A DNA stretch of 64,000 bases, from contig JAKUQS010000004.1 in NCBI GenBank assembly GCA_022451485.1, forward strand, positions 114,971 through 178,970, written 5' to 3'. The notes beneath the pieces were generated by a model, which saw only the letters and a list, made by a program, of their open reading frames with translations, made no database searches and was not told the origin of the DNA. Shown in pieces: positions 19,804-28,688 of this stretch. The DNA comes from Gammaproteobacteria bacterium (GTDB lineage Bacteria; Pseudomonadota; Gammaproteobacteria; Arenicellales; UBA868). The position numbers and the translations under genes were made by a program. The number at the start of each line of letters is the position of its first letter. Positions within the stretch are counted from its first letter, which is position 1.

Positions 19804-20772
19804 TTACCGCGGTTTAGTCCGCCCACCAGCACGAGCAGTTTGCTTTTTCTGAACCGCAGTTTTCGTGGTTTTTCCTCTGGCCTTTACAGCCACTGGCTTC
19901 TTCGCTATTTTTTTCTTGATGACCGTCTTTGCCTTTGCTTTCGCAACCACTGGCTTCTTCGCTATTTTTTTCTTGGTAACCGCCTTTAGCTTCGCTTTTG
20001 CAGTCGCCGGCTTCTTCTTCGCTTTCGCGCGCTCGACGGCACCGCCACTAATCACCCGGGATGTCAACGACGCCGAACGTGTCGTGATGTCACCCGCCGA
20101 TACCTTCTTGTCAAATGGCCGAATCTCCGCATCAATCACGCTACAGATCACCTCAAACACCTGGGTTGTATCTTCTTCAACCTGCACCGTCCGCAACTTC
20201 TGCTGCGCCCGGAAATAATCAATCAGGGGCTCTGACTCAACGAAGTAAGCATCGAGTCTCTTAGAAAAAGTCTTTGCTTGATCATCGGAGCGGCGTGTTA
20301 AATCTGCAGAACCACACTGATCACAGACACCACGTTTCTCAGTTGGTATGAAATAACGATTATAAATCGCCCCACAATCACTGCAGGTAATACGACCGGT
20401 CACCCGTTTCAGCAGACGCTCAGGCTCGATGCAGAAATTCAGAGCCAATTGCACGGGACGATCCATCCAACTCAACCGAGTATCAAGCTCTTGTGCCTGC
20501 GGTATATTTCTTGGAAACCCGTCCAGAATGAATCCGCGTCGGCTATCAGGCGCGCGCAGACTGTCAGTCACCGCATCAATGACAATACCATCAGACACCA
20601 ACTGTCCAGCCTTGAGGCTAGCTGACACGCGTTTGCCCAACTCGTTGTCCGCGTCCACAGCGGCCCTGAGAATGTCCCCTGTTGAAATCTGGGGAATCCG
20701 GTAATGCGTGGATAACTGCTTGGCCTGTGTGCCCTTACCCGATCCTGGTGCGCCTAGTAATACAATTCGCAT
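19804..20772 (-). CDS. adk: Adenylate kinase with lysine/alanine-rich C-terminal tail
   Basis: AMP + ATP to 2 ADP. Residues 1-215 form a complete long-type adenylate kinase: P-loop GAPGSGKGT (7-15), the DGFPRN motif (84-89) and a zinc-type LID with C130, C133, C150 and C153. The usual enzyme ends near here, but this one continues to residue 322. The tail from about 249 is almost purely K, A, V, T and P, with a 19-residue repeat containing KKKIAKKPV, like histone H1 or AlgP tails. No frameshift is seen; the tail is in frame and stops just before hemB. Its role is unknown, nucleic-acid or polyanion binding being the natural guess. Confidence 0.95.
   Translation of the reverse strand: MRIVLLGAPGSGKGTQAKQLSTHYRIPQISTGDILRAAVDADNELGKRVSASLKAGQLVSDGIVIDAVTDSLRAPDSRRGFILDGFPRNIPQAQELDTRLSWMDRPVQLALNFCIEPERLLKRVTGRITCSDCGAIYNRYFIPTEKRGVCDQCGSADLTRRSDDQAKTFSKRLDAYFVESEPLIDYFRAQQKLRTVQVEEDTTQVFEVICSVIDAEIRPFDKKVSAGDITTRSASLTSRVISGGAVERAKAKKKPATAKAKLKAVTKKKIAKKPVVAKAKAKTVIKKKIAKKPVAVKARGKTTKTAVQKKQTARAGGRTKPR
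19890..19975 (-). repeat. 57-bp period direct repeat in the adk tail
   Basis: Two identical 28-base blocks at 19891-19918 and 19948-19975 are offset by 57 bp, that is 19 codons, and encode the repeated KKKIAKKPV segment of the adenylate kinase tail. A third, partly matching copy lies further right in the same tail. Slippage between such blocks could change tail length. Confidence 0.85.
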
Positions 20773-21334
20773 CGTGGTCTGAGCAATCCTGGGCCGTCGT
20801 CAACCTAGCGACTGCACATCTGTGCCGCCCGGCTGATTTTATGAAAAAAGGGGGCGTACACTACTTCGGCGAAGATTCAGGTGTCAATGGTCTCGCTTGA
20901 ATTATCAACATTTATGCCGGAGATTGCCGCTAGAAACAGTAAAATGCTCCATCTGTAGCGTGCGCAGCACTGGCCTCGTCCCTGGTAACCTGTATCTTAT
21001 CGAACCCTTATGAGCGGGACCCGCGACTTTTAGCGACACACTTCGCCATGAGGATGACCCACTCGTTAAGCCAATTCCGTAGTGCTTTGGGCTAAGAATC
21101 AAGGTTACCGATCAGTATCCTTCTTCAGACCGGGCGAGCGGTGTGGCGCGGGCCATTTCGAGTATGCGAGGCTTAAAGGATACGTTGCGGCACTATTCGC
21201 GGTGAACCCAGACTATCAACGAAAAGGCTTTTTGCTGGTACTAGTGGACCTAACTTGATCATCACCGCCGGTAAACTAAGCTTTCACACAATGGAGCTCA
21301 CCGTCTCACTCAGATAAACGATAGGATCTTGGTC
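20773..21334. other. 562-bp intergenic region between divergent adk and pfp
   Basis: No convincing gene, tRNA or terminator is seen. The left part carries the predicted adk promoter. The right end holds an AGGA ribosome-binding site (21323-21326) before pfp and a weak promoter-like TTGATC at about 21255. The middle 300 bases have no reading frame with gene-like composition; a 65-codon frame on the minus strand (20905-21102) has no recognisable content. Confidence 0.6.
20858..20887 (-). promoter_or_regulatory. Predicted promoter for adk-hemB
   Basis: On the minus strand a consensus -35 TTGACA (20882-20887) is followed after 18 bp by TAGTGT (20858-20863), about 86 bp upstream of the adk ATG. 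The -10 is weak. Predicted from sequence only. Confidence 0.4.
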
Positions 21335-22600
21335 ATGACAAAACGACAAAATATCTTCTATGCGCAATCCGGTGGGGTTACGGCAGTCATTAACGCGAGT
21401 GCTTGTGGCGTTCTCGAGACAGCCGCTAAACACAAGAAAGCAATCGGCCGTGTTTATGCCGGTCGCAACGGTATCATCGGCGCATTAACTGAAGATTTAA
21501 TCGATACCAGTCGAGAGACTAAACGAACTATAGCGGCCCTGCGTTACACGCCTGCTGGCGCTTTTGGCTCCTGCCGATACAAGTTGAAGGGGCTTGATGA
21601 GAACCGTGCTCAATATGAGCGTTTGATCGAAGTGTTCGAAGCCCACAATATCGGCTATTTCCTCTACAACGGAGGGGGGGATTCAGCTGACACCTGCCTT
21701 AAGGTATCGCAGTTATCGAAAAATATGGGGTTCCCGATTCAGGCGATCCATATACCCAAGACCGTAGACAATGACTTACCAATTACCGACAACTGTCCTG
21801 GGTTTGGGTCCGTAGCAAAGTACATCGCCATCTCTACACGCGAAGCGAGTTTCGATGTCGCGTCGATGGCAAAAACATCTACTAAGGTTTTCGTTCTCGA
21901 AGTCATGGGGCGACATGCCGGCTGGATCGCAGCAGCTGGGGGCATGGCCGCTGACAACGATCATGATATACCCATTCTGATCCTGTTCCCGGAAGTTCCG
22001 TTCAATCGGCGCCGCTTTATGGCAGCGGTGAAACAGAAGGTAAAAATACACGGTTATTGCTCTGTGGTCGTATCCGAAGGTATACGTGATGGCCAAGGAA
22101 GGTTTCTCTCAGACCAGGGATTGCGCGATGCGTTCGGCCACGCTCAACTCGGGGGTGTCGCTTCAGTCATCTCAACAATGGTCAAAGACGATTTGGGTCT
22201 TAAGTATCACTACGCTGTGGCTGACTACCTGCAGCGATCTGCACGTCATATCGCATCACTAACTGATGTTTCACAAGCCTATGCAGTGGGCCGAGCTGCG
22301 GTGGAGCTTGCCCTCCAAGGCAAAAATTCGATTATGCCGAGTATCGTGCGCACGTCGAACAAACCTTATCGCTGGCATATCGGTGAAGCCAAATTGAGTC
22401 GCGTTGCTAACCGCGAAAAGATGATGCCGGCAAATTTCATCACGCGCGACGGTTTCGGCATTACCCAACGCTGCCGGACATACCTCGAACCATTGATCAA
22501 AGGTGAAGATTATCCACCCTACCGTAACGGCCTACCACGCTACGTCAGACTGAAAAACACGGCTGTACCAAAAAAACTGAAGACTCCCTTTGCGCTCTAA
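21335..22600 (+). CDS. pfp: Pyrophosphate-dependent 6-phosphofructokinase
   Basis: Reversibly phosphorylates fructose 6-phosphate using PPi. The phosphofructokinase fold is clear. The donor-specificity positions are those of PPi enzymes: GGGDS (113-117) in place of the ATP-type GGDGS, and K142 in PKTVDND where ATP enzymes have glycine. EVMGRHAGW and the late basic substrate loop are present. The ATG at 21335 is chosen because AGGA lies nine bases upstream; a TTG at 21329 is less likely. Length 421 residues. It precedes cbbQ and cbbO, so it may serve gluconeogenic or Calvin-cycle flux in this organism. Confidence 0.93.
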   Translation: MTKRQNIFYAQSGGVTAVINASACGVLETAAKHKKAIGRVYAGRNGIIGALTEDLIDTSRETKRTIAALRYTPAGAFGSCRYKLKGLDENRAQYERLIEVFEAHNIGYFLYNGGGDSADTCLKVSQLSKNMGFPIQAIHIPKTVDNDLPITDNCPGFGSVAKYIAISTREASFDVASMAKTSTKVFVLEVMGRHAGWIAAAGGMAADNDHDIPILILFPEVPFNRRRFMAAVKQKVKIHGYCSVVVSEGIRDGQGRFLSDQGLRDAFGHAQLGGVASVISTMVKDDLGLKYHYAVADYLQRSARHIASLTDVSQAYAVGRAAVELALQGKNSIMPSIVRTSNKPYRWHIGEAKLSRVANREKMMPANFITRDGFGITQRCRTYLEPLIKGEDYPPYRNGLPRYVRLKNTAVPKKLKTPFAL

Positions 22601-22774
22601 AATCGTACTCGACACTCACTTCCGACAAACACCCCAACCACTACACACAGTAGTCAATAAGAGACTATGGTTTCGATACGAGCACGCGGCGATAATCGGT
22701 AAGTCAATGGCTAGTACTTAAGTCTGGCCATCAACGTTGCGGCAATCCCATTGACGAACACGAATGCATTGAAT

Positions 22775-23587
22775 ATGGACCGAACCAACATTCCGACCGA
22801 GGTGCACCGGGTGGAAACTGAACCCTACTACGCTTCGCAGGGGAGCGAGATTGAGCTATTTGAAGCCGCTTATCGTAACCAGATTCCGATTCTGCTAAAG
22901 GGACCGACGGGCTGTGGAAAAACTCGCTTCATGGAACACATGGCTTTCCGTCTTAGCCGACCTTTGGTAACGGTGTCCTGTCACGACGACCTGACTGCCT
23001 CAGACCTGGTTGGGCGCTTTCTGCTTGTCGGAGGGGAAACCCAATGGGTTGACGGTCCGTTAGCTCAGGCAGTGCGCTGCGATGCATTGTGCTACCTTGA
23101 CGAAGTGGTTGAAGCACGCAAGGACACCACGGTTGTGATTCATCCCCTTGCCGATGAGCGGCGGGTACTGCCGATTGAAAAGACCGGTGAGTTACTGCGG
23201 GCTACCGAGGCTTTTGGGCTGACTATTTCCTATAACCCGGGATACCAAAGTGTATTAAAGGATCTCAAACAAAGCACGCGGCAGCGATTTGTCGCCATTG
23301 AGTTCGGGTACCCCAGCGCAGAACTCGAAACACAGATCGTTGTTCGTGAATCCGGTCTGGACGAGAACACCGCCGCTTTGCTGGTTAAGTACGCTGCCAT
23401 GACACGCAATCTGAAGGGCAACGGATTGGAAGAGGGCGCCAGTACCCGCTTGCTCGTTCATGCCGGCAAACTAATGGTTAGCGGGGTTGATTCACGCGTC
23501 GCCTGTCAGGGCGCTATTGTCGAAGCACTGACCGATGAACCGGAGATGCTCGCTGCAATAAATGAACTCGCCACATCGCTTTTCTGA
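22775..23587 (+). CDS. cbbQ: CbbQ/NirQ/NorQ-type AAA+ ATPase
   Basis: A MoxR-branch AAA+ ATPase of the CbbQ/NorQ group, which with a VWA-domain partner acts as an activase for RuBisCO (CbbQO) or in nitric oxide reductase assembly (NorQD). Walker A GPTGCGKT follows PILLK, Walker B is [10 protein letters not shown], and sensor residues occur in ISYNPGYQ. The N-terminal [20 protein letters not shown] is typical of CbbQ. I use the ATG at 22775 (270 residues); a TTG at 22751 would add eight. Neither RuBisCO nor Nor genes are in the window, so Cbb versus Nor is unresolved; the neighbouring pfp favours Cbb. Confidence 0.87.
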   Translation: MDRTNIPTEVHRVETEPYYASQGSEIELFEAAYRNQIPILLKGPTGCGKTRFMEHMAFRLSRPLVTVSCHDDLTASDLVGRFLLVGGETQWVDGPLAQAVRCDALCYLDEVVEARKDTTVVIHPLADERRVLPIEKTGELLRATEAFGLTISYNPGYQSVLKDLKQSTRQRFVAIEFGYPSAELETQIVVRESGLDENTAALLVKYAAMTRNLKGNGLEEGASTRLLVHAGKLMVSGVDSRVACQGAIVEALTDEPEMLAAINELATSLF

Positions 23588-23605
23588 CACTATCCAGAGT
23601 GCGAA

Positions 23606-24037
23606 CTACTCGCGAGGCACGATCAACCGCGGTTTTCTTGCTTTTGAACGCACTCGATCGATAGCACGATTCACTAATCGGTTGCGTAGCAAATATAACA
23701 AGCACCATCGTTTGCCAGGAAAATCCATCAAGGCCAACCCCATCAACACCGTGAGAATTCCCTGACCCGGCAATACCAGCATAGCAAGGCCAAGCAATAA
23801 GAGCATCCAGCCGGCAATATTTCTTGCCAGAGCCCCCATCAGAAACCGAACCCAGGATCCTTGGGAACCCAGCGCAGGATCACGCCGAGTAACAAAGTAG
23901 TCCGCAGGCATCCGGGTTAGCGCGACGATGACTAAACTGGCGTACAAAAGGGCCAACCCGACCGACCCAATCGCAATCAAAGTAACCATAGCAGGGTGTT
24001 GTTGAATCCACTCAAAAACAAGGGACAGGCTAACCAT
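23606..24037 (-). CDS. Small inner-membrane protein, possibly PGPGW family
   Basis: About 143 residues from the ATG at 24037 (a longer frame reaches a TTG at 24127). Two hydrophobic stretches are visible: residues 16-40 (VTLIAIGSVGLALLYASLVIVAL) shown here as one helix, and a hairpin near 77-108 with GWMLLLLGLAMLVLPGQG then LMGLALMDFPGKR. The LPGQG and DFPGK motifs resemble the PGPGW family of putative membrane proteins. The C-terminus is strongly basic. It lies between cbbQ and cbbO on the opposite strand, only 18 bp from the cbbQ end. Function unknown. Confidence 0.65.
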   Translation of the reverse strand: MVSLSLVFEWIQQHPAMVTLIAIGSVGLALLYASLVIVALTRMPADYFVTRRDPALGSQGSWVRFLMGALARNIAGWMLLLLGLAMLVLPGQGILTVLMGLALMDFPGKRWCLLYLLRNRLVNRAIDRVRSKARKPRLIVPRE

Positions 24038-24172
24038 CGGGTTACACGAGAAATTGTCGGGCGTCGAGTACATCATGCCGTAGCCGAGCCACTGTCGCAA
24101 CGTTCGATCACTCGCTACCAACCGCAATTACAATGACCGCTTTCCAGTCTTGAACATTTCTGCTTTGAAATT

Positions 24173-26317
24173 ATGAAACGCGTCGCAACACCGCTGACCA
24201 TCGGGCTGATCGAAGAGCGCCTTGAAGAAATCCTCGATGCGGTTCTTTCCTCGCGCCGCACGGCCACCGAACCCGCACGCACGTTAGCCAAACGCCATCG
24301 CCCTGAGCAGGATTTCATATTTTATTGGCTCGGCGTGATCATCCGCACCAATTCAGAAATGGGGTTCCAATTTGTCAGTCACGCATCGCGAGCATTTGAA
24401 TTAATGGATTTTGAAGGGGTCGAAGCTTGGATTATCGACGCCATGGACATTTACGACCGGCACGGCCTTTACCCGGGTAGCGAAGCCTTTGCCAATGTCC
24501 ACCTTTTCGCCGCCGAGTATGCGCTGAGGCCCCGTCGGGTTGACCTCGAAGAAATCAATGGGGTTCTCGATCGTTATGTCTGTGGTCTGTCGGGTCGAAA
24601 CCTCCATCTGCAAAAGGGTGATGACACCTTCACTGACACAGAAAGCTTGTTTCTGCCTCCCGAGATCACACAGTACAGCAGCTCACAACAAAATTTCCTG
24701 TTGTATAAAGCAACTGCCACCCACCTGTGGGCACAAACTCGCTACGGAACCTTCAAACGAAAGGCGCCGGGTGATGCTTTGTTGTCTGAAAAGCTCAATC
24801 GTTTTTCTGATCCGGAACAAGCCCGAGCACTGTTCTCAAGACTCGAAGCTCACCGTATCGATGCTTGTGTGCGCCGTGATTTTCCCGGCATAACGCGTGA
24901 CCTTCAAACGCTTGCTCTGAATACAAACACAGCAGACAGTAATCCAGATCTGCAACAGGCAATGGTTGCACTTGAATCGTCAGGCACCACGGTGGAAGAC
25001 ACCCTGCGGTGGGTTGCACAAAGCCTTGGACGAAATGTCGTCGTGCCAGAACCGTTACCTTGGCAGGGCGTGTTGAAACTTGAGCAAGCCGAAGCTGTCC
25101 TCACAATGCGCATCGAACACGAACGGGAAATGCTCATCGCAAGCTTATCCGACATGCTTGACGAACTGGCGGACGAGTCGGACGAAGAAGACAAGCAGCG
25201 ATTTCAACTCCACGATCCACAAAACCAAGACAGCGACGAGGCTGTCATGCTTGACCTTGATGGCGAAGCGATTAAATCAACACCAGAAGTAGCTGAACTA
25301 TTGGCTTCTATTTTGCAAGACTTCCAACACATCCCTCCGGAATACCTTGCTGCTGCCGGTGCCAGCCGGGCCGACGCATCGCAATTCGTCTCGCCACCTG
25401 ATAGCAATAGCACCCCCAATCGCAGTTCAGGTACCACCGATGCGTCCACCGTCATGCACTATCCTGAATGGGATTTTCGGCGCCGCCACTATCGCAAGAA
25501 CTGGTGCACTTTACGCGAGATAGAAATGCACCCGTCACCAGAACCATTTGTCGAGCAAACGCTCGCCCGCCATCGCGGGCTGGTCGTCGACCTAAGGCGG
25601 ACTTTCGAGGCCTTGCGCGACGGCAATAAGCGTCTGCGCCATCAAAACAGTGGTGACAACATCGACCTAGATGCTCTCATCACGGCTCACGCAGACGCTG
25701 CCGCGGGCCATGAGATGTCAGATCACTTATTCACCCAACATCGTCGTATAGACAGGGACATCGCTGTCATGTTCATGGTTGATGTCAGTGGCTCAACCAA
25801 GGGCTGGATTAACGATGCAGAGCGAGAAAGTCTAGTCCTATTATGCGAAGCACTTGAAATCCTCGGTGATCGCTACGCGATTTATGGTTTTTCCGGAATG
25901 ACCCGTAAACGTTGCGAACTGTATCGAATCAAACGGTTCGATGATGATTATGGGGCAGACGTGCGGGCCAGAATTTCTGGAATAAAACCACAGGACTACA
26001 CGCGGATGGGTGTCATCATCCGCCACCTAACCCGTTTGCTCAATACGGTAGAAGCACGTACCCGTTTGCTGATCACCTTGTCGGACGGCAAACCGGATGA
26101 CTACGACGGCTATCGGGGCGAATATGGTATCGAGGATACTCGCCAGGCGCTGCTCGAAGCCAAGCACACAGGCGTTCATCCGTTCTGCATTACTATCGAC
26201 CACAGGGGCCACGATTACCTACCCCACATGTACGGTGCGGTGAACTACACGGTCATCGAAGATGTCCGCCAGTTGCCCGTCCGGGTGTCAGATATCTATC
26301 GCAGACTCACAGCTTGA
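24173..26317 (+). CDS. cbbO: CbbO/NorD-type von Willebrand factor A protein
   Basis: A 714-residue adaptor of the CbbQ/NorQ ATPases. The C-terminal VWA domain (about 530-714) has a complete MIDAS: D537, S539 and S541 in DVSGS, a threonine in YTRMG and the aspartate of SDGKPDD. The N-terminal 400 residues are helical and carry a long acidic stretch near 325-350 (EDE-rich). In CbbO the MIDAS contacts the substrate RuBisCO. The ATG is at 24173. It lies about 590 bp downstream of cbbQ, interrupted by a small gene on the other strand. NorD is the alternative name. Confidence 0.86.
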   Translation: MKRVATPLTIGLIEERLEEILDAVLSSRRTATEPARTLAKRHRPEQDFIFYWLGVIIRTNSEMGFQFVSHASRAFELMDFEGVEAWIIDAMDIYDRHGLYPGSEAFANVHLFAAEYALRPRRVDLEEINGVLDRYVCGLSGRNLHLQKGDDTFTDTESLFLPPEITQYSSSQQNFLLYKATATHLWAQTRYGTFKRKAPGDALLSEKLNRFSDPEQARALFSRLEAHRIDACVRRDFPGITRDLQTLALNTNTADSNPDLQQAMVALESSGTTVEDTLRWVAQSLGRNVVVPEPLPWQGVLKLEQAEAVLTMRIEHEREMLIASLSDMLDELADESDEEDKQRFQLHDPQNQDSDEAVMLDLDGEAIKSTPEVAELLASILQDFQHIPPEYLAAAGASRADASQFVSPPDSNSTPNRSSGTTDASTVMHYPEWDFRRRHYRKNWCTLREIEMHPSPEPFVEQTLARHRGLVVDLRRTFEALRDGNKRLRHQNSGDNIDLDALITAHADAAAGHEMSDHLFTQHRRIDRDIAVMFMVDVSGSTKGWINDAERESLVLLCEALEILGDRYAIYGFSGMTRKRCELYRIKRFDDDYGADVRARISGIKPQDYTRMGVIIRHLTRLLNTVEARTRLLITLSDGKPDDYDGYRGEYGIEDTRQALLEAKHTGVHPFCITIDHRGHDYLPHMYGAVNYTVIEDVRQLPVRVSDIYRRLTA

Positions 26318-26369
26318 TGCATTCGGGAGGACCAAAAATGAGCATTTTCCAGGCCCCACGATACAATAG

Positions 26370-26399
26370 TTGACCAACACAAGATGTTGGGATTAATCT
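26370..26399 (+). promoter_or_regulatory. Predicted promoter of nrdJa-nrdJb
   Basis: TTGACC (26370-26375) and TAATCT (26394-26399) are separated by 18 bp. The spacer contains the first NrdR-like box, so bound NrdR would block RNA polymerase. Predicted from sequence only. Confidence 0.45.
26377..26392 (+). promoter_or_regulatory. NrdR-like box 1
   Basis: The 16-mer ACACAAGATGTTGGGA resembles the NrdR consensus (acaCwAtATaTwGwgt), with the left arm intact and two mismatches in the right. Its start is 33 bp before that of box 2, about three helical turns, as expected for paired NrdR sites. Confidence 0.65.
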
Positions 26400-26409
26400 C
26401 GCGTTGAAG

Positions 26410-26425
26410 CCACAACATATTGTGT
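26410..26425 (+). promoter_or_regulatory. NrdR-like box 2
   Basis: The 16-mer CCACAACATATTGTGT differs from the palindrome ACACAATATATTGTGT at only two positions. With box 1 it forms a tandem NrdR operator upstream of the class II ribonucleotide reductase. Confidence 0.78.
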
Positions 26426-26556
26426 TTTTAAGGTTGGGTCCGCGAAACACAAGGTGGCGGATACCCTAAACGAAATCTGTTATACAGACGTCCACTTTAG
26501 CCCCCCGGCAAAGGTGGCAGGGTAGCAGTACCGCTTACGTTAAGGAACGACGCCAC

Positions 26557-28680
26557 ATGAAAATAGCAAGCCTCAAACAATCAGAATCGAGCGTCACATC
26601 AATTTCCTTCCAGCTCGCTTCCACTGACATCTGGGATAAGAAATACCGGCTTAAGACAAAAGACGGTGAGGTCCTGGATACCACTATCGACAATACCTTT
26701 GAGCGCGTCGCTGGCGCTCTGGCCGATGTTGAAGACACACCGGAAAAACGCGCCCACTGGCGAGAAGAGTTTCTTTGGGCGTTGCGCAACGGTGCAATTC
26801 CCGCAGGACGCATTATCTCGAACGCCGGGGCACTGGAGCACAAACCGGCAACCAGCACCATCAACTGCACTGTATCAGGTACCGTACCCGATTCGATGAA
26901 CGGCATTCTTTCGGCTGTCCATGAGGCAGGGCTCACACTCAAAGCCGGCTGCGGTATTGGTTACGAATTTTCCACCCTACGACCTAAAGGCGCCTTTGTC
27001 AGTGGCGCCGGCGCCTACACTTCTGGCCCAATGTCCTTCATGGATATCTTTGACGCCATGTGCTTTACAGTGTCTTCTGCCGGGGGTCGGCGGGGTGCAC
27101 AAATGGGCACATTCGACATCACGCACCCGGATATTGAGGATTTTATTACGGCCAAAAGGGAAGATGGGCGACTGCGCCAATTCAACCTTTCGTGCCTTAT
27201 CACCGATGAATTTATGCATGCAGTAAAGAACAATGCCGACTGGAATCTAGTGTTCCCTGCAGCTCCAGCGGAACTGGAAGATGGCTCCAGTTCGATTGTC
27301 TGGCGTGCTTGGCCGGATCACACCGGTTATATCGTCAATGCCGAAGGCAAAGTGGCGTGTCGTATCTACAAAACGATCCCGGCGAAAAAGCTGTGGGACC
27401 TGATCATGAGTTCGACGTATGACTATGCTGAGCCCGGGTTCGTCCTGATCGATCGCATCAACGAGATGAACAACAACTGGTTTTGCGAAGACATACGCGC
27501 AACCAACCCTTGCGGCGAACAACCGCTACCCCCTTATGGTAGCTGTCTGCTCGGGTCGGTTAACCTAACCAAGTTTGTTGAACATCCGTTCACCGATCAA
27601 TCGAGCTTTAATTGGGAACGGTTTAGCCACGTCGTCGCCGTTTTTTCCCGCATGCTGGACAACGTCGTTGATGTACACGGGTTACCACTAGGTCGCCAAG
27701 GTGACGAGATTTTATACAAGCGTCGTCATGGCATGGGGTTTCTCGGCCTCGGCTCGACCTTCGTGATGCTGCAAATGAAGTACGGGGATGAAGCTTCCCT
27801 CGAGTTCACAGAACGCGTGGCGCGAACGATGGCTGAAGTCGGATGGGAAACGGGGATTGAGCTAGCACAGGAAAAAGGTGCGGCGCCAATTATGCTCGAC
27901 ACATTCGAAGTCACAGCAGAGATGTTGCTAAAACGGCCACAGATGAAGCGCGATGGTTACCAAATTGGGGACAAAGTACCTGGCGCTATATTGATGGCGA
28001 AATATAGTCAGTACATGCATCAGTTCCCCGATACCCTTACAGATCGGATCGCAAAGCATGGCGTGCGGTATAGCCACCACACGTCGATCGCGCCAACAGG
28101 CACGATCAGCCTATCGATTGGCAATAATGCAAGCAATGGTATTGAGCCCTCATTCGCCCATCTCTACAGTCGGAACGTCATCCGGGAAGGTCGAAAAACC
28201 AAGGAAAAGATTGATGTTTTGTCCTATGAACTGCTGGCATACCGACAACTCATTGACGCCGATGCCGATCCCTCTAAGCGCGACGAAAACGCACTGCCCG
28301 ATTACTTCCAAACAGCCGACTCGATCACGCCGAAGCAGCATGTCGATGTTCAGGCCGCGGCCCAGAAATGGGTGGATTCTTCCATCTCTAAGACAGCTAA
28401 CGTGCCCAGCGACTTCCCCTTCGAAGATTTTAAAGACATCTACCTTTACGCGCACGAAAAAGGACTTAAGGGTTGCACTACATTTCGCTTCAATCCGGCG
28501 GCCTTTCAAGGTGTGCTGGTCAAGGAAGAAGACCTACAGAACACGCTTTATCGCTTTACACTAGAAAATGGCGAGACTGTCGAAGCCAAAGGTAATGAAG
28601 AAATTGAATACGATGGCGAAATGCATACCGCAGCCAACCTATTCGACGCCCTTAAAGAAGGCTATTACGGAAAATTTTAA
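26557..28680 (+). CDS. nrdJ: Adenosylcobalamin-dependent (class II) ribonucleotide reductase, catalytic part
   Basis: Makes deoxynucleotides without oxygen dependence. The 707-residue protein has the B12-type reductase fold: redox cysteine in NCTVSG (about residue 108), glycine-rich KAGCGIGYEFSTLRP, the active-site NPCGEQPLPPYGSCLLG (N-C-E triad) and the PTGTISLSIGNNASNGIEP block. It ends before the usual zinc-binding C-terminus, which is encoded by the next gene 8 bp downstream, matching the split NrdJa/NrdJb organisation known from Pseudomonas. The ATG at 26557 follows a TAAGGAAC ribosome-binding site. The upstream operators suggest NrdR control. Confidence 0.95.
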   Translation: MKIASLKQSESSVTSISFQLASTDIWDKKYRLKTKDGEVLDTTIDNTFERVAGALADVEDTPEKRAHWREEFLWALRNGAIPAGRIISNAGALEHKPATSTINCTVSGTVPDSMNGILSAVHEAGLTLKAGCGIGYEFSTLRPKGAFVSGAGAYTSGPMSFMDIFDAMCFTVSSAGGRRGAQMGTFDITHPDIEDFITAKREDGRLRQFNLSCLITDEFMHAVKNNADWNLVFPAAPAELEDGSSSIVWRAWPDHTGYIVNAEGKVACRIYKTIPAKKLWDLIMSSTYDYAEPGFVLIDRINEMNNNWFCEDIRATNPCGEQPLPPYGSCLLGSVNLTKFVEHPFTDQSSFNWERFSHVVAVFSRMLDNVVDVHGLPLGRQGDEILYKRRHGMGFLGLGSTFVMLQMKYGDEASLEFTERVARTMAEVGWETGIELAQEKGAAPIMLDTFEVTAEMLLKRPQMKRDGYQIGDKVPGAILMAKYSQYMHQFPDTLTDRIAKHGVRYSHHTSIAPTGTISLSIGNNASNGIEPSFAHLYSRNVIREGRKTKEKIDVLSYELLAYRQLIDADADPSKRDENALPDYFQTADSITPKQHVDVQAAAQKWVDSSISKTANVPSDFPFEDFKDIYLYAHEKGLKGCTTFRFNPAAFQGVLVKEEDLQNTLYRFTLENGETVEAKGNEEIEYDGEMHTAANLFDALKEGYYGKF

Positions 28681-28688
28681 TCCCGCAT

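Noticed and set aside
20905..21102. 65-codon frame on the minus strand in the adk-pfp gap
   Set aside because: No ribosome-binding site or recognisable motif; length is within chance expectation.
26430..26556. Possible cobalamin riboswitch before the B12-dependent ribonucleotide reductase
   Set aside because: The leader lacks the B12-box and the expected GCCACTG element; only unrelated GGTGGC words occur. NrdR-type sites explain the region better.
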